NCBI RefSeq assembly: GCF_003464595.1
Contig: NZ_QRZF01000013.1
Span: 1-64,000, forward strand
Length of the DNA stretch: 64,000 bases
Origin: Bacteroides intestinalis
GTDB lineage: Bacteria > Bacteroidota > Bacteroidia > Bacteroidales > Bacteroidaceae
Reading direction: 5' to 3'
A program made the position numbers and the translations under genes. Positions 44,232 through 53,200 of the stretch are shown here, piece after piece. Position 1 is the stretch's first letter, and every line of letters starts with the position of its first letter. Under the pieces are notes generated by a model. It did no database searches. It was not told where the DNA came from and saw only the letters and a program-made list of their open reading frames with translations.

Positions 44232-45365
44232 TTATTTATCAATAGGAATATAAATCTCCGTCAGCAATCCTTCAACCGGCGTTTCATCCGGTGAATTGAG
44301 ATACACCTCAAACGTCAACGGACGTTTCTGATGATACATACTGTAAGGAAACCATTGATTATAAATCGTCTTATAAAATTCAGGTAAATCAGAATAACTG
44401 CCTTTATACCTGAAAACAGCGTACATCCCTCCGGGAATTTCCCGAAGTGATAATTTCCCCTCGGACTTGGCACTCCCTTCAACAAGAATCCCGATATAGA
44501 ACCGCCGTTGTTCCATCGGTGTAATCAAGGGATTATCCTGACTTATACTCACAAAACGACTACTGGGAGCATTCTGCAAATGAACTGCTTTATAATGCAG
44601 TAATTGCTTCCAGATCGTGGTGTAAGCATATTTATCACGAAAAGTATCACCCACTTCTATGCAAACAGCTTTCAGGGTATTGATACGCATAATCTTAGCC
44701 TCGGGCATGCTATCCGGTTCTTGGCTCGCATTGACAGACTCATACTTTTCGCGATAAGCCGACATTGAAATGCCAAAGTGCTTTTTAAAAGCCTTTGCCA
44801 GACTGAACTTTGTCTGATAATTGGTCTGCATACCAATTTCCTCAATGCTCTGTCCGGTAGTTATAAGCAAATGGGCAATGTATTCCAAACGCAGACGCTG
44901 GATATATGTACCAATATTCTCTCCGGTAACATTCCTGAAAACCTTTCGGAAATGGAAAAATGAAAGATTAACCATCTTAGCCAACTGCTCTGGATCGATT
45001 TCCTGAAAGAGGTTTTGGTCAATATAAGTCCGAACCCAATTGATAGCTTCATAGTGAACATGTTGCGTCATCTCTTTCTGTCGCCAGCGTTTCAGGGTGG
45101 GAAGACGCTTGTTCAATAAGGTTCTTAATTCTTGTGGAGTATAGTCGGTTCCCGAATACCAGTTGTATTTATCGGTATATTTTACCCAGATATCCACCAT
45201 CTCATTCATAGAGATATCCACTGTATAACTCCCGTCTTTCAGGCAATAGTAGCAATACTCGTCACTACAGGAATGATCGGCATTTGTGCCCAGATATTCT
45301 TCCACATCAAAGCGAAGAGGCATTCCACAACTCTGGCAATATTGCTTGTCTGCTATTTGTTCCAT
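44232..45365 (-). CDS. AraC regulator with zinc ribbon and GyrI-like domain
   Basis: A 377-residue regulator. The start at 45365 (MEQIADKQYC) is preferred, since the ATG at 45380 lies upstream of a promoter-like element. An N-terminal zinc ribbon (CQSCGMPL and CYYCLKDG) precedes an AraC-type helix-turn-helix domain (about 105-205, LAKMVNLSFFHFRKVFRNVTGE) and a C-terminal GyrI-like effector domain (about 225-377). Such regulators sense small hydrophobic ligands or DNA-related signals. Here it heads a two-gene unit with the Fpg/Nei-like gene, which it may regulate. Confidence 0.85.
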   Translation of the reverse strand: MEQIADKQYCQSCGMPLRFDVEEYLGTNADHSCSDEYCYYCLKDGSYTVDISMNEMVDIWVKYTDKYNWYSGTDYTPQELRTLLNKRLPTLKRWRQKEMTQHVHYEAINWVRTYIDQNLFQEIDPEQLAKMVNLSFFHFRKVFRNVTGENIGTYIQRLRLEYIAHLLITTGQSIEEIGMQTNYQTKFSLAKAFKKHFGISMSAYREKYESVNASQEPDSMPEAKIMRINTLKAVCIEVGDTFRDKYAYTTIWKQLLHYKAVHLQNAPSSRFVSISQDNPLITPMEQRRFYIGILVEGSAKSEGKLSLREIPGGMYAVFRYKGSYSDLPEFYKTIYNQWFPYSMYHQKRPLTFEVYLNSPDETPVEGLLTEIYIPIDK

Positions 45366-45369
45366 GCTA

Positions 45370-45377
45370 CAAAGATA
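45370..45377 (-). promoter_or_regulatory. -7-like element at the AraC start
   Basis: TATCTTTG on the minus strand lies only 5 bases before the start codon at 45365. If it is used, the transcript would start almost at the ATG and be leaderless. No -33 element at 19-21 bases supports it. Confidence 0.3.
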
Positions 45378-45494
45378 CAAAGCTGATCCAAAATACAGTT
45401 ATCCAAAATAGGTATCTTTCATATCCTCCACTTTCAATCCATCCACTGAATACCGAATTTCAACCGGCAGATTATGCAGCCTGTCCGGAAGCAC

Positions 45495-45526
45495 TTGTCT
45501 ACTGCCCTTTCAGAGTAATATCTTTG
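45495..45526 (+). promoter_or_regulatory. Promoter of the DUF6268 gene
   Basis: TTG (45495-45497), 21 bases, then TATCTTTG (45519-45526). The start codon at 45551 follows after a leader of about 17 bases. Confidence 0.7.
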
Positions 45527-45550
45527 CCGGAAACAATTTATAATAACCAC

Positions 45551-46456
45551 ATGAAAATTACTTTTAAGATTCTATTGACACCATTGCTTGTCATTCTTCC
45601 GGGCTTAAGTTACGGACAGGGCTATATCAGCAGCGATTATATGCCGACAAGTACCCTTAAAGATGATGCCGGCAATAAATACGGGTCGGGAGACTTACTT
45701 ATTCTATCCGGCAGGTATACTCTGCCGTTCTCTGTCAGGCACAATGAAAAAGGGCAAGTAACGGCATGGTCGGCAACCCTCAATTGTTCCTATGGCATTC
45801 TCAACAACAAAGGACCGGCCAAAGAATTAAACCCTGATAATATACTGAACAGCAGTTTAAATATATCACACATCAGGCCCTTGTCCGATAGATGGAGCAT
45901 TATCGCTTCTTTAGGTGCCGGAGTCTATGCTTCACCCAGTGAAATCACGATAAAGAGCGTGTTAGCCAATGGTGCCGTTGTCTTTGTATATAAGCTAAGG
46001 AACAATCTTGACCTCGGAATCGGAGGTGGGCTTACCAATTCATACGGCATCCCGATGATATTACCTATGGTATACTTCAGCTGGAGGAACACGGGCAAAT
46101 ACGAATTTAAAGTAGACATGTCCAGCGGTATAAAAATATCTGCCGCTACCTGGCTGAACAAGAAATTTAAGGTAGAACTCACTGCTATCGAAATGGATGG
46201 CATGTCGGCCGTAATGAACATAGACGGAAAGTCCAAAATCTATTCAACGGCAAGCATGAAATCTTATATAAGCCCGTCATTCTACATAAGCAAGAAGACG
46301 AGCATTTATCTGGGTATAGGTGGCAACTGGATACGTAGCGCAAAAATCTCAGACCGTAGTTTCAAAGGTTTTATCGAAAACTTTAAAGAAGACGATGGGA
46401 GCTGTAATTTCGGCACCTCCTTACGTTTTACGGCAGGTTTCCGGTGCGGCTTCTGA
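45551..46456 (+). CDS. DUF6268 outer-membrane beta-barrel protein
   Basis: A 301-residue protein; the longer frame to 45284 is rejected because the signal peptide MKITFKILLTPLLVILPGLSYGQ starts at 45551 and the promoter lies upstream of it. Alternating polar and hydrophobic strands (GYISSDYMPTST, VTAWSATLNCSYGI, FYISKKTSIYLGIGGN) and the C-terminal aromatic FRCGF fit an outer-membrane barrel of the DUF6268 family. It is followed by a LytTR regulator and a LytS-like kinase, which suggests the pair senses or regulates the envelope. Confidence 0.8.
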   Translation: MKITFKILLTPLLVILPGLSYGQGYISSDYMPTSTLKDDAGNKYGSGDLLILSGRYTLPFSVRHNEKGQVTAWSATLNCSYGILNNKGPAKELNPDNILNSSLNISHIRPLSDRWSIIASLGAGVYASPSEITIKSVLANGAVVFVYKLRNNLDLGIGGGLTNSYGIPMILPMVYFSWRNTGKYEFKVDMSSGIKISAATWLNKKFKVELTAIEMDGMSAVMNIDGKSKIYSTASMKSYISPSFYISKKTSIYLGIGGNWIRSAKISDRSFKGFIENFKEDDGSCNFGTSLRFTAGFRCGF

Positions 46457-46552
46457 CGAAAACAGACATTTATTCCCTAAAAACTTACATGGCAGAATAA
46501 TATATTGTATTTTTGACAAAGAAACAGTAATACCCTAAAGAACAGAATCAGT

Positions 46553-47311
46553 ATGACAAGATATGTATTGGTGGAAGATGAACGGTTCGCCTATGAAGAA
46601 ATGAAACGGATGATGCAAATGTTAAGGCCGGACTATCAACTGGTAGGCTGGGCAGAAAGCATTGAGCAGGCAGTCTTACTTCTCAGACAGAACAGGATAG
46701 ACCTGATGATTGTCGATATACGCTTATCCGACGGACTTAGTTTCGAGATTTTTGAGCAATGCCCCATTGATATACCTGTCCTCTTCACAACGGCCTACGA
46801 CGAATACGCCCTGCAGGCATTCAAAGTCAACAGCATTGATTACCTGCTGAAGCCCATTGAAGAAAATGAATTGGACGCGGCATTGCACAAGTTCGAACGA
46901 AACCATTCGCTACATTCCACCACTCCCCAATACAAGAAACTGGAGACCGATTACCTGGCAGGAAATAAAAAGAACCGTTTTTTAGTCCAGATAGGAGATA
47001 CTTTCCAGTATGCTGAAACCCATGAAGTCGCTTTCTTCTACAGTGAAGAGAAGTACACCTACCTGCATCTGTTCACCAATAAAAGATACATTATCAATTA
47101 CTCATTGGATCAACTGGAACCAATGCTGGACAGGAATCTCTTTTTCCGCGTATCGAGAAATTGCATCTCCAATATAAAGGCCATTCAAAAGAGTTCCAGG
47201 TATTTCGGCAGCCGTTTAAAGTTATATTTCCGCCCGGAATGCCCGCATGAAGTATTGGTCAGCCGCAGCCGCGCGAACGATTTTCTGAAATGGATAGACG
47301 GTACTTTATAA
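46553..47311 (+). CDS. LytTR-family response regulator
   Basis: A 252-residue regulator. The receiver domain has the phosphoacceptor D55 in LMIVDIRLSD and the lysine in YLLKPIEENE. The LytTR DNA-binding domain (about 140-250) contains FFYSEEKYTYLHL and a typical CISNIKAIQ. It starts 96 bases after DUF6268 and 9 bases before the kinase gene. Its sites are likely short direct repeats upstream of its own unit, which could not be identified here. Confidence 0.92.
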   Translation: MTRYVLVEDERFAYEEMKRMMQMLRPDYQLVGWAESIEQAVLLLRQNRIDLMIVDIRLSDGLSFEIFEQCPIDIPVLFTTAYDEYALQAFKVNSIDYLLKPIEENELDAALHKFERNHSLHSTTPQYKKLETDYLAGNKKNRFLVQIGDTFQYAETHEVAFFYSEEKYTYLHLFTNKRYIINYSLDQLEPMLDRNLFFRVSRNCISNIKAIQKSSRYFGSRLKLYFRPECPHEVLVSRSRANDFLKWIDGTL

Positions 47312-47320
47312 ACTACGCTG

Positions 47321-48313
47321 ATGAAACATAAGAAATACATATTCCTCTTTATCCTCACGATATCAATCTCTCTATTTGTTATCGGCTGTATCTATAACAT
47401 AGTCAGCGGAAAGCCTTTAAAGATAAATCTGGCTTATCAGTTTATCATCAATCTTCCGCTATGTATAGCACTCGGATTTATTGATTTCGGAGTAATCAAT
47501 TGGGTATACAAGAGATTAAAATCCACAAGTAATGTAGTCAGAATTTCTATCGACTTGTTATTGACCACCTGTCTTAGCGTTTCATTGGCAGGAATCCTGA
47601 ACTGCCTGTTAGCCGGTCCGGAGATGTCAGGTTGGGATATCTTTAAAAGCTCCCTGCCTGTAATCCCATGGAACTGGATTGCCGTCTTCCAGATAGAAAT
47701 CTTTTTCTATAACCTGCAGCAGACGGAAATGGAAAAGCGGCTGGCTGTTATTGAAAAAGAAAGAGCTTTGTATCAATTTGAAGTACTGAAGAACCAGATT
47801 AATCCGCATTTCCTGTTCAACAGTCTCAACGTGCTTGCTTCCTTGACCTATCAGGATGCAGAGAAAGCGAACCTGTTCACTAAGAAATTATCCACTGTCT
47901 ACCGCTATCTGCTCACAACTCACGGGCAATTAAAAGTCACGCTGAAAGAAGAACTGTCATTTGTCGACTCATACCTGTATTTGGAACATATACGTTTTGG
48001 AGATACCTTGCACATCGACATAGAAGACAACGGAAAGAATCATAACCGCTTTGTCATCCCTGCAAGCATACAAATGCTTGTGGAAAATGCCATAAAGCAC
48101 AATATCAGCACCACCAACTCCCCTTTAATAATCCACATCACCATTGATGATGAAATGATTATTGTTTCCAACAACCTCCAGTTGCGCAACTACGTAACTA
48201 AAAGTGGAACAGGGCTCAAGAATCTGCAACGCCAATATGCCCTGTACAACCGGCAAATTGATATTTTTCAAAACGAAAAGGAATTTGCAGTCCAAATTCC
48301 TTTTCTGGACTGA
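47321..48313 (+). CDS. LytS/YpdA-like sensor histidine kinase
   Basis: A 330-residue kinase with four hydrophobic segments (about 6-28, 37-59, 74-98 and 112-130). The His_kinase domain has H163 in INPHFLFNSLN, and the ATP-binding domain has MLVENAIKHNIS and GTGLKNLQRQYALYN. There is no extracytoplasmic sensor domain beyond the membrane part. It is the cognate partner of the LytTR regulator 9 bases upstream. It ends 4 bases from the convergent PPOX gene. Confidence 0.92.
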   Translation: MKHKKYIFLFILTISISLFVIGCIYNIVSGKPLKINLAYQFIINLPLCIALGFIDFGVINWVYKRLKSTSNVVRISIDLLLTTCLSVSLAGILNCLLAGPEMSGWDIFKSSLPVIPWNWIAVFQIEIFFYNLQQTEMEKRLAVIEKERALYQFEVLKNQINPHFLFNSLNVLASLTYQDAEKANLFTKKLSTVYRYLLTTHGQLKVTLKEELSFVDSYLYLEHIRFGDTLHIDIEDNGKNHNRFVIPASIQMLVENAIKHNISTTNSPLIIHITIDDEMIIVSNNLQLRNYVTKSGTGLKNLQRQYALYNRQIDIFQNEKEFAVQIPFLD

Positions 48314-48317
48314 GGAA

Positions 48318-48737
48318 TCAGTCTATCACAAAACTTTCCGATTTGAAGCCACTGTAATATCTTCCGGAAATTGCCGTGAATTTCAGGACGCAATAGTCGG
48401 GATCGGTCACGCCTTCCGGATAATACATCGTATCTCCTTCCCGCCATATCATCTCCTTACTGGCACTATCTGTCAGCACTTCCATTGTGCCGCGCAACAT
48501 GACACCTCTGAAAAACCTTGCATCACAGAAGTAGATACAGGCATGATTATTTTCCCTGTATTGCGCAACACGCATTGACGAAGTGTTCGTTGTCAGGTAA
48601 ATAGTCTTTATCCCTTCCCTCTTCCTGGGTTGCAGCATAGCCTTGATATTAGGAAAGCCCTCTGCATCCACCGAACCGATAAAAGCTGTTTTCAGCTTAT
48701 CCATCATACCTCCGACTGTCTTTTCCGCATCTCTCAT
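48318..48737 (-). CDS. Pyridoxamine 5'-phosphate oxidase-family protein
   Basis: A 139-residue split-barrel flavin-binding protein. It is the general stress protein 26-like type: TAFIGSVDAEGFPNIKAM and TIYLTTNTSSMRVAQYREN match, and the C-terminus ends with a short tail. A pyridoxamine oxidase role is unlikely because of its size. It may bind FMN, F420 or haem. It is 90 bases downstream of the AraC gene, which may control it. Confidence 0.82.
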   Translation of the reverse strand: MRDAEKTVGGMMDKLKTAFIGSVDAEGFPNIKAMLQPRKREGIKTIYLTTNTSSMRVAQYRENNHACIYFCDARFFRGVMLRGTMEVLTDSASKEMIWREGDTMYYPEGVTDPDYCVLKFTAISGRYYSGFKSESFVID

Positions 48738-48827
48738 AATCTTATTATTTTATGGGTTATTATTCCGCAAAGATAGGCCCTCAAGGAAAATACAACGCAA
48801 TAAGAACTAAGGGAGAAATGACACTTT

Positions 48828-49703
48828 TTACGGTTTATGCTCCTTCCGGTAAGACAAAGGTGTCTCTCCCGTACACTGACGAAAGCAACGGACAAAGTAG
48901 GAAACGGTTGAAAAATGCAGTTCGAAAGCAATTTCTGAAATAGGCAGTTCCGTATAGACAAGCAGCCGTTTGGCTTCCTCCACAACTTTATTCTGAATGT
49001 ATTGCTTTGCACTGATTCCCATAGCTGAACTGACAATTTCATTCAGATAGTTTGGTGTGATGCATAGCTTATCGGCATAATATTGAACAGAGTGATGTTC
49101 TCTCAGGTCAGCCCCTACACACTCCATGAACTTGCTTATGTGGGTACTGCTTGCTTCTTTATGGGTACTACCGTCAGACAACATCTTTTGATATGCCCGG
49201 TCCAAAAGCATGAGAGCCTCATAAAGCAATGCTCTCAATACATGTACATCGTTTTGTTTATACGAATCGATCTCTGTCTTAATATCACTCAACAATTGAA
49301 GCATACGTACATAGAGCTCATTCGACAAGTGCAGTCCGGCAGATTTCCTCCCCACATTGAAGAAAGAAAGATGCTGCACAAACAACGGATCTTTAAAGAA
49401 GGAAGACAGAAACTCATCTTCGAAGATCAAAGCATAGCCATTTACAATGTGGCCGGTATCCCAATTCCGTATCTCTCCGGGTTTGGAAAACAGTACATCA
49501 CAGGGAACTGCCTTATGCGTTTGATTATCGATAGAAAAATTACCTTCTCCCTCTGTAATGAAAGTAATATCATAGTAAGTCAATGTGTGCACAGTGCCCT
49601 TGGTCAAGAACTTTTTTACGTACTTCAGTTCTACGACATCCACTAAAAGTTCGCTTCCGTACTTAGTCTTATAGAAAGTATACCGGGGAATTGAATTTTT
49701 CAT
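48828..49703 (-). CDS. AraC-family transcriptional regulator
   Basis: A 291-residue regulator; the start at 49703 (MKNSIPRYTF) is favoured over 49730 because the -7 element at 49742-49749 leaves too short a leader for 49730. An N-terminal cupin-like sensor (about 30-150, YDITFITEGEGNFSIDNQTHKAVPCD) is followed by a C-terminal AraC helix-turn-helix (about 190-291, ISEIAFELHFSTVSYFVRCFRQCTGETPLSYR). The ligand is unknown. The likely target is the PPOX gene downstream. Confidence 0.9.
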   Translation of the reverse strand: MKNSIPRYTFYKTKYGSELLVDVVELKYVKKFLTKGTVHTLTYYDITFITEGEGNFSIDNQTHKAVPCDVLFSKPGEIRNWDTGHIVNGYALIFEDEFLSSFFKDPLFVQHLSFFNVGRKSAGLHLSNELYVRMLQLLSDIKTEIDSYKQNDVHVLRALLYEALMLLDRAYQKMLSDGSTHKEASSTHISKFMECVGADLREHHSVQYYADKLCITPNYLNEIVSSAMGISAKQYIQNKVVEEAKRLLVYTELPISEIAFELHFSTVSYFVRCFRQCTGETPLSYRKEHKP

Positions 49704-49741
49704 TGAAAAGGTTCTTACTCTAAGGATCACATTACTGCATG

Positions 49742-49749
49742 CAAATATA
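49742..49749 (-). promoter_or_regulatory. -7 element of the AraC gene
   Basis: TATATTTG on the minus strand, 38 bases before the ATG at 49703. No -33 element lies at the usual distance. Confidence 0.45.
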
Positions 49750-49767
49750 TTGAATCTTACGGAAAAA

Positions 49768-50017
49768 CTACTTATTCACAAACTTAAATTCATGTGGATT
49801 GTAACGGTCACCGACATCTGGATAGTTTCTCAATAGTTGTTCTATCCGATTTCTATCTCCGGCAGACAGGGATTCTATCTACAAGAATAGGGCAAGCTTT
49901 TCCTTCTTTTATCCAGATGAATCCGCCTGTAGAATTGGTAACAAAAGTATTAGCCGCAGTCTAAGACTGTGCCAAACTTAGACACATCAAAAAAAGAATC
50001 GTGTAAATTGTTCTCAT
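49768..50017 (-). pseudogene. Remnant of a secreted protein with internal deletion
   Basis: From ATG 50017 the frame reads a clear signal peptide (MRTIYTILFLMCLSLAQS), then a stop at codon 19, then TAANTFVTNSTGGFIWIKEG and KACPILVD. A different frame then continues AGDRNRIEQLLRNYPDVGDR and YNPHEFKFVNK to a stop at 49768-49770. N- and C-terminal parts are thus joined by frameshifts, with the middle lost. The first part resembles the start of GH115-type glycosidases, which is only a weak hint. The rest of 49704-50274 holds no other gene. Confidence 0.7.
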
Positions 50018-50239
50018 GGCATTCATTATGCAGTTTATATTTATGGTTACTAAACTACTGCAAAAATAGTTCATATGCATAGGAATTATCGTACGATTGC
50101 ATTCCCTGTTCACCTATAGCATGTTACGTATTCTTTAGCTATGTTTCAGAAATCATTGTCTATGTTACAACTTCTATTTGAGGGGTTATACTCCAATAAA
50201 ATAATTCCATTTTTATTAGGGAATATATTAGGCTTAAAT

Positions 50240-50247
50240 TACTTTTG
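50240..50247 (+). promoter_or_regulatory. -7 element of the hybrid regulator gene
   Basis: TACTTTTG matches TAnnTTTG, 27 bases before the start codon at 50275. The -33 region is unclear. Confidence 0.5.
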
Positions 50248-50274
50248 TAGAAACAATCCGAGAGAATACTTACC

Positions 50275-53200
50275 ATGAAAGATACGTTGACTTTATTATT
50301 ATTATTGTTTATGCCACTGTTGGGGTATGGACAATCATGCAGGTTGTTTACAACCGACCGGGAATTATCTAGCAGTCTGATCAATAAGATATTTCAAGAC
50401 CGAAACGGGATGATATGGATTGCCACAGAAGACGGTTTAAATCGTTATGATGGTGCTAAATTCACTATATACAAATATCAAGCGGGAGATAAACATTCGT
50501 TGGCGCATAATTATGTACGTACTCTTGCCGAAGATAGCAAAGGACATTTGTTTGTCGGAACTTACAACGGAATACAGATGTATAATCCGGCTACAGATAA
50601 TTTTACGCCACCCGCTACATGGGAAGATGAAAAGCCATTCGAAAGCACAATCATCGATATTCTGGAACGAAAAAATGGAGAAATCTGGGTTTCGGGAAAT
50701 GTATTATGTTCGTTAACGATTAACGAAAAAAAAGGCAGACTCACAGTAAGAAATCTCAAGTTACCTATACCGACAAGTATGACCGACTATATTATTGAAG
50801 ACCAAAATCAATCCATTTGGATGATTAGAGGTGACAATGGAATTTATAAGCTCGATACAGATAGCAAAGTGACCCATTATTTAGGTTCAGAGAAAGGAGC
50901 CAGTATTGTCAGTATCTGCCATGATTCACAAGGAAATATCTTTGCTGCTGCTATGGGAAAAGGATTACTTAAATATGATAAAAAGACTGACTCGTTTATT
51001 TCGATACCGTATGAAGGAAAAACAAATCTACCGGTTAAAACACTCTGCTCAAGCAGTCAGGATGAACTCTATATAGGTACGGACGGAAGAGGCATAAAGA
51101 TATTCAACAATAGAACGCAGCAAATAACAGACTATGCTTTTGAAAACACCTATTTTAACTCAAGTACCTCAAAAGTGCATTCCATATTGAAGGACAATAC
51201 CGGAAATTTTTGGCTCGCCATCTACCAAAAAGGAGTCATGCTGATTCCCGCTCAGGTAAACAGTTTTAAATATTTGGGATACAGATCCATTGACAAAAAT
51301 ATAATTGGTTCCAACTGCATCACGGCTATGCACAAGGACCGGAATGGAATTATGTGGGTTGGTACTGACAACGATGGAATCTATGCCATAACAAAAGGTG
51401 GGACACAGAAAGCGCATTTCCGAGTAACCGATGAATCTTCTTCCGTTCCATCCACGGTTATGAATCTGTATGAAGACTCAGAACAAAATCTGTGGTGCGG
51501 TTCATTTATAAATGGTATGGGCAAGCTAGACAAGGCGACCGGACATTGCACCTATCGACGGGACTTGTTGGATGAAGACGGAAAACATGTACAACGCGTT
51601 TATGACTTTGCCGAAGACAAATATAAAAGGCTCTGGATAGCAACGATGGGGTCCGGACTGTTCTATTTAGACCTGATGAATGAACGTTTAGTCTATCATG
51701 AAAAGATAAATGCACAAGTCAACAAATGGATCAGTTGTTTATACTATTCTAAAGACAACAAACTCTATGCAGGTACTTACGATGGAATAAACTGCATTGA
51801 TTTGAACACTGACGAGTTCAAGATGCAGAAGCTATTGTCTAAACATATCATTATCTCTATTTATGAAGATTTCCAAGGTACGATATGGATAGGAAGTTCC
51901 AACGGCCTTTTCTGTTGGGTTCCCAAAACACAAAAGTTATCAACTTATACCACAGCCAACGGTCTGCCCAGTGATGCCATTTACGCCATCCAAGGTGACG
52001 GTCAAGGCCATCTGTGGATAAGTACTAATGCCGGAATCTCACAATTCCACCCCGAAAGCGGTAGGTTTATCAACTATTATGTAGGTGACGGACTACAAGG
52101 TAACGAATTCAGTAAAAACGCTTCATATAAGGATAGAGAAGGCATCATCTGGTTTGGCGGAATGAATGGCATTACTTATTTCAATCCGCAGGAAATCACG
52201 AATCCCGCCAAGAAATGGAATATTCGTATAACCGATTTTTATCTGCATAACCAATCTGTGCGAAAAGGTATGAAAAGCGGTGGTTATGAAATTATCGACC
52301 GCCCGGTATTTGAAGCAAAAGAGTTCCAACTCTCGCATTTCGACAATGCATTCAGTATCGAATTCTCTACGCAGGAATTGAACAGTCCCGAACGGGTAAC
52401 TTATCTCTATGCCATGAACAATGGCCCTTGGATAGCCCTGCCCGCAGGTACCCATCGGGTATCATTCAGCAATCTGACACCCGGTACCTACCGTTTTCGC
52501 GTAAAGGCTATGGACTATACTATTTACTCGGATGTGAAAGAAGTTATGATTTACATCCATCCGGCATGGTGGGCCACCGGATGGGCTAAACTCCTCTATT
52601 TTCTGATAGCCTTGGCAGTTATCGGAGGTGTCATTGCACAAATCCGCCATCATTACTGTATGCGTCAGGAGATGATGCAGCATGTTCATGCAGAACAGTT
52701 AAATGAGGCGAAACTGCAATTTTTCATCAATATATCACATGAAATACGTACACCGATGTCACTAATAATCAGTCCATTACAAAAGTTAATGGATAATGAT
52801 ACTGATAACTTACGACAAAAAGCCTACCGTATGATCTACCGGAATGCTGAACGAATTCTAAGACTGGTAAATCAACTGATGGATATCCGAAAGATAGACA
52901 AAGGACAAATGTCACTTGTTTTTCGTGAAACTGAAATAACAGGATTCATCAATGACCTCTGCGAAACGTTTGCCGAACAAGCACTGAAGAAAAAAATAAC
53001 ATTGACCTTCCACCATCCGGAGGAAGAAAAGCTGAAACTATGGGTGGATCCGGCCAACTTCGACAAAATTATTATGAATATCCTGTCGAATGCATTCAAG
53101 TTCACACCCGAAAACGGCAGTGTTGACATATACTTGACAACCGGTGAAGACAAGAACATGTATGATTCACTCCAGCACTATGCCGAAATTATAATAGCGG

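Noticed and set aside
45284-45550. N-terminal extension of the DUF6268 protein
   Set aside because: The extension precedes a clear signal peptide and lies largely upstream of the promoter at 45495-45526, antisense to the AraC gene.
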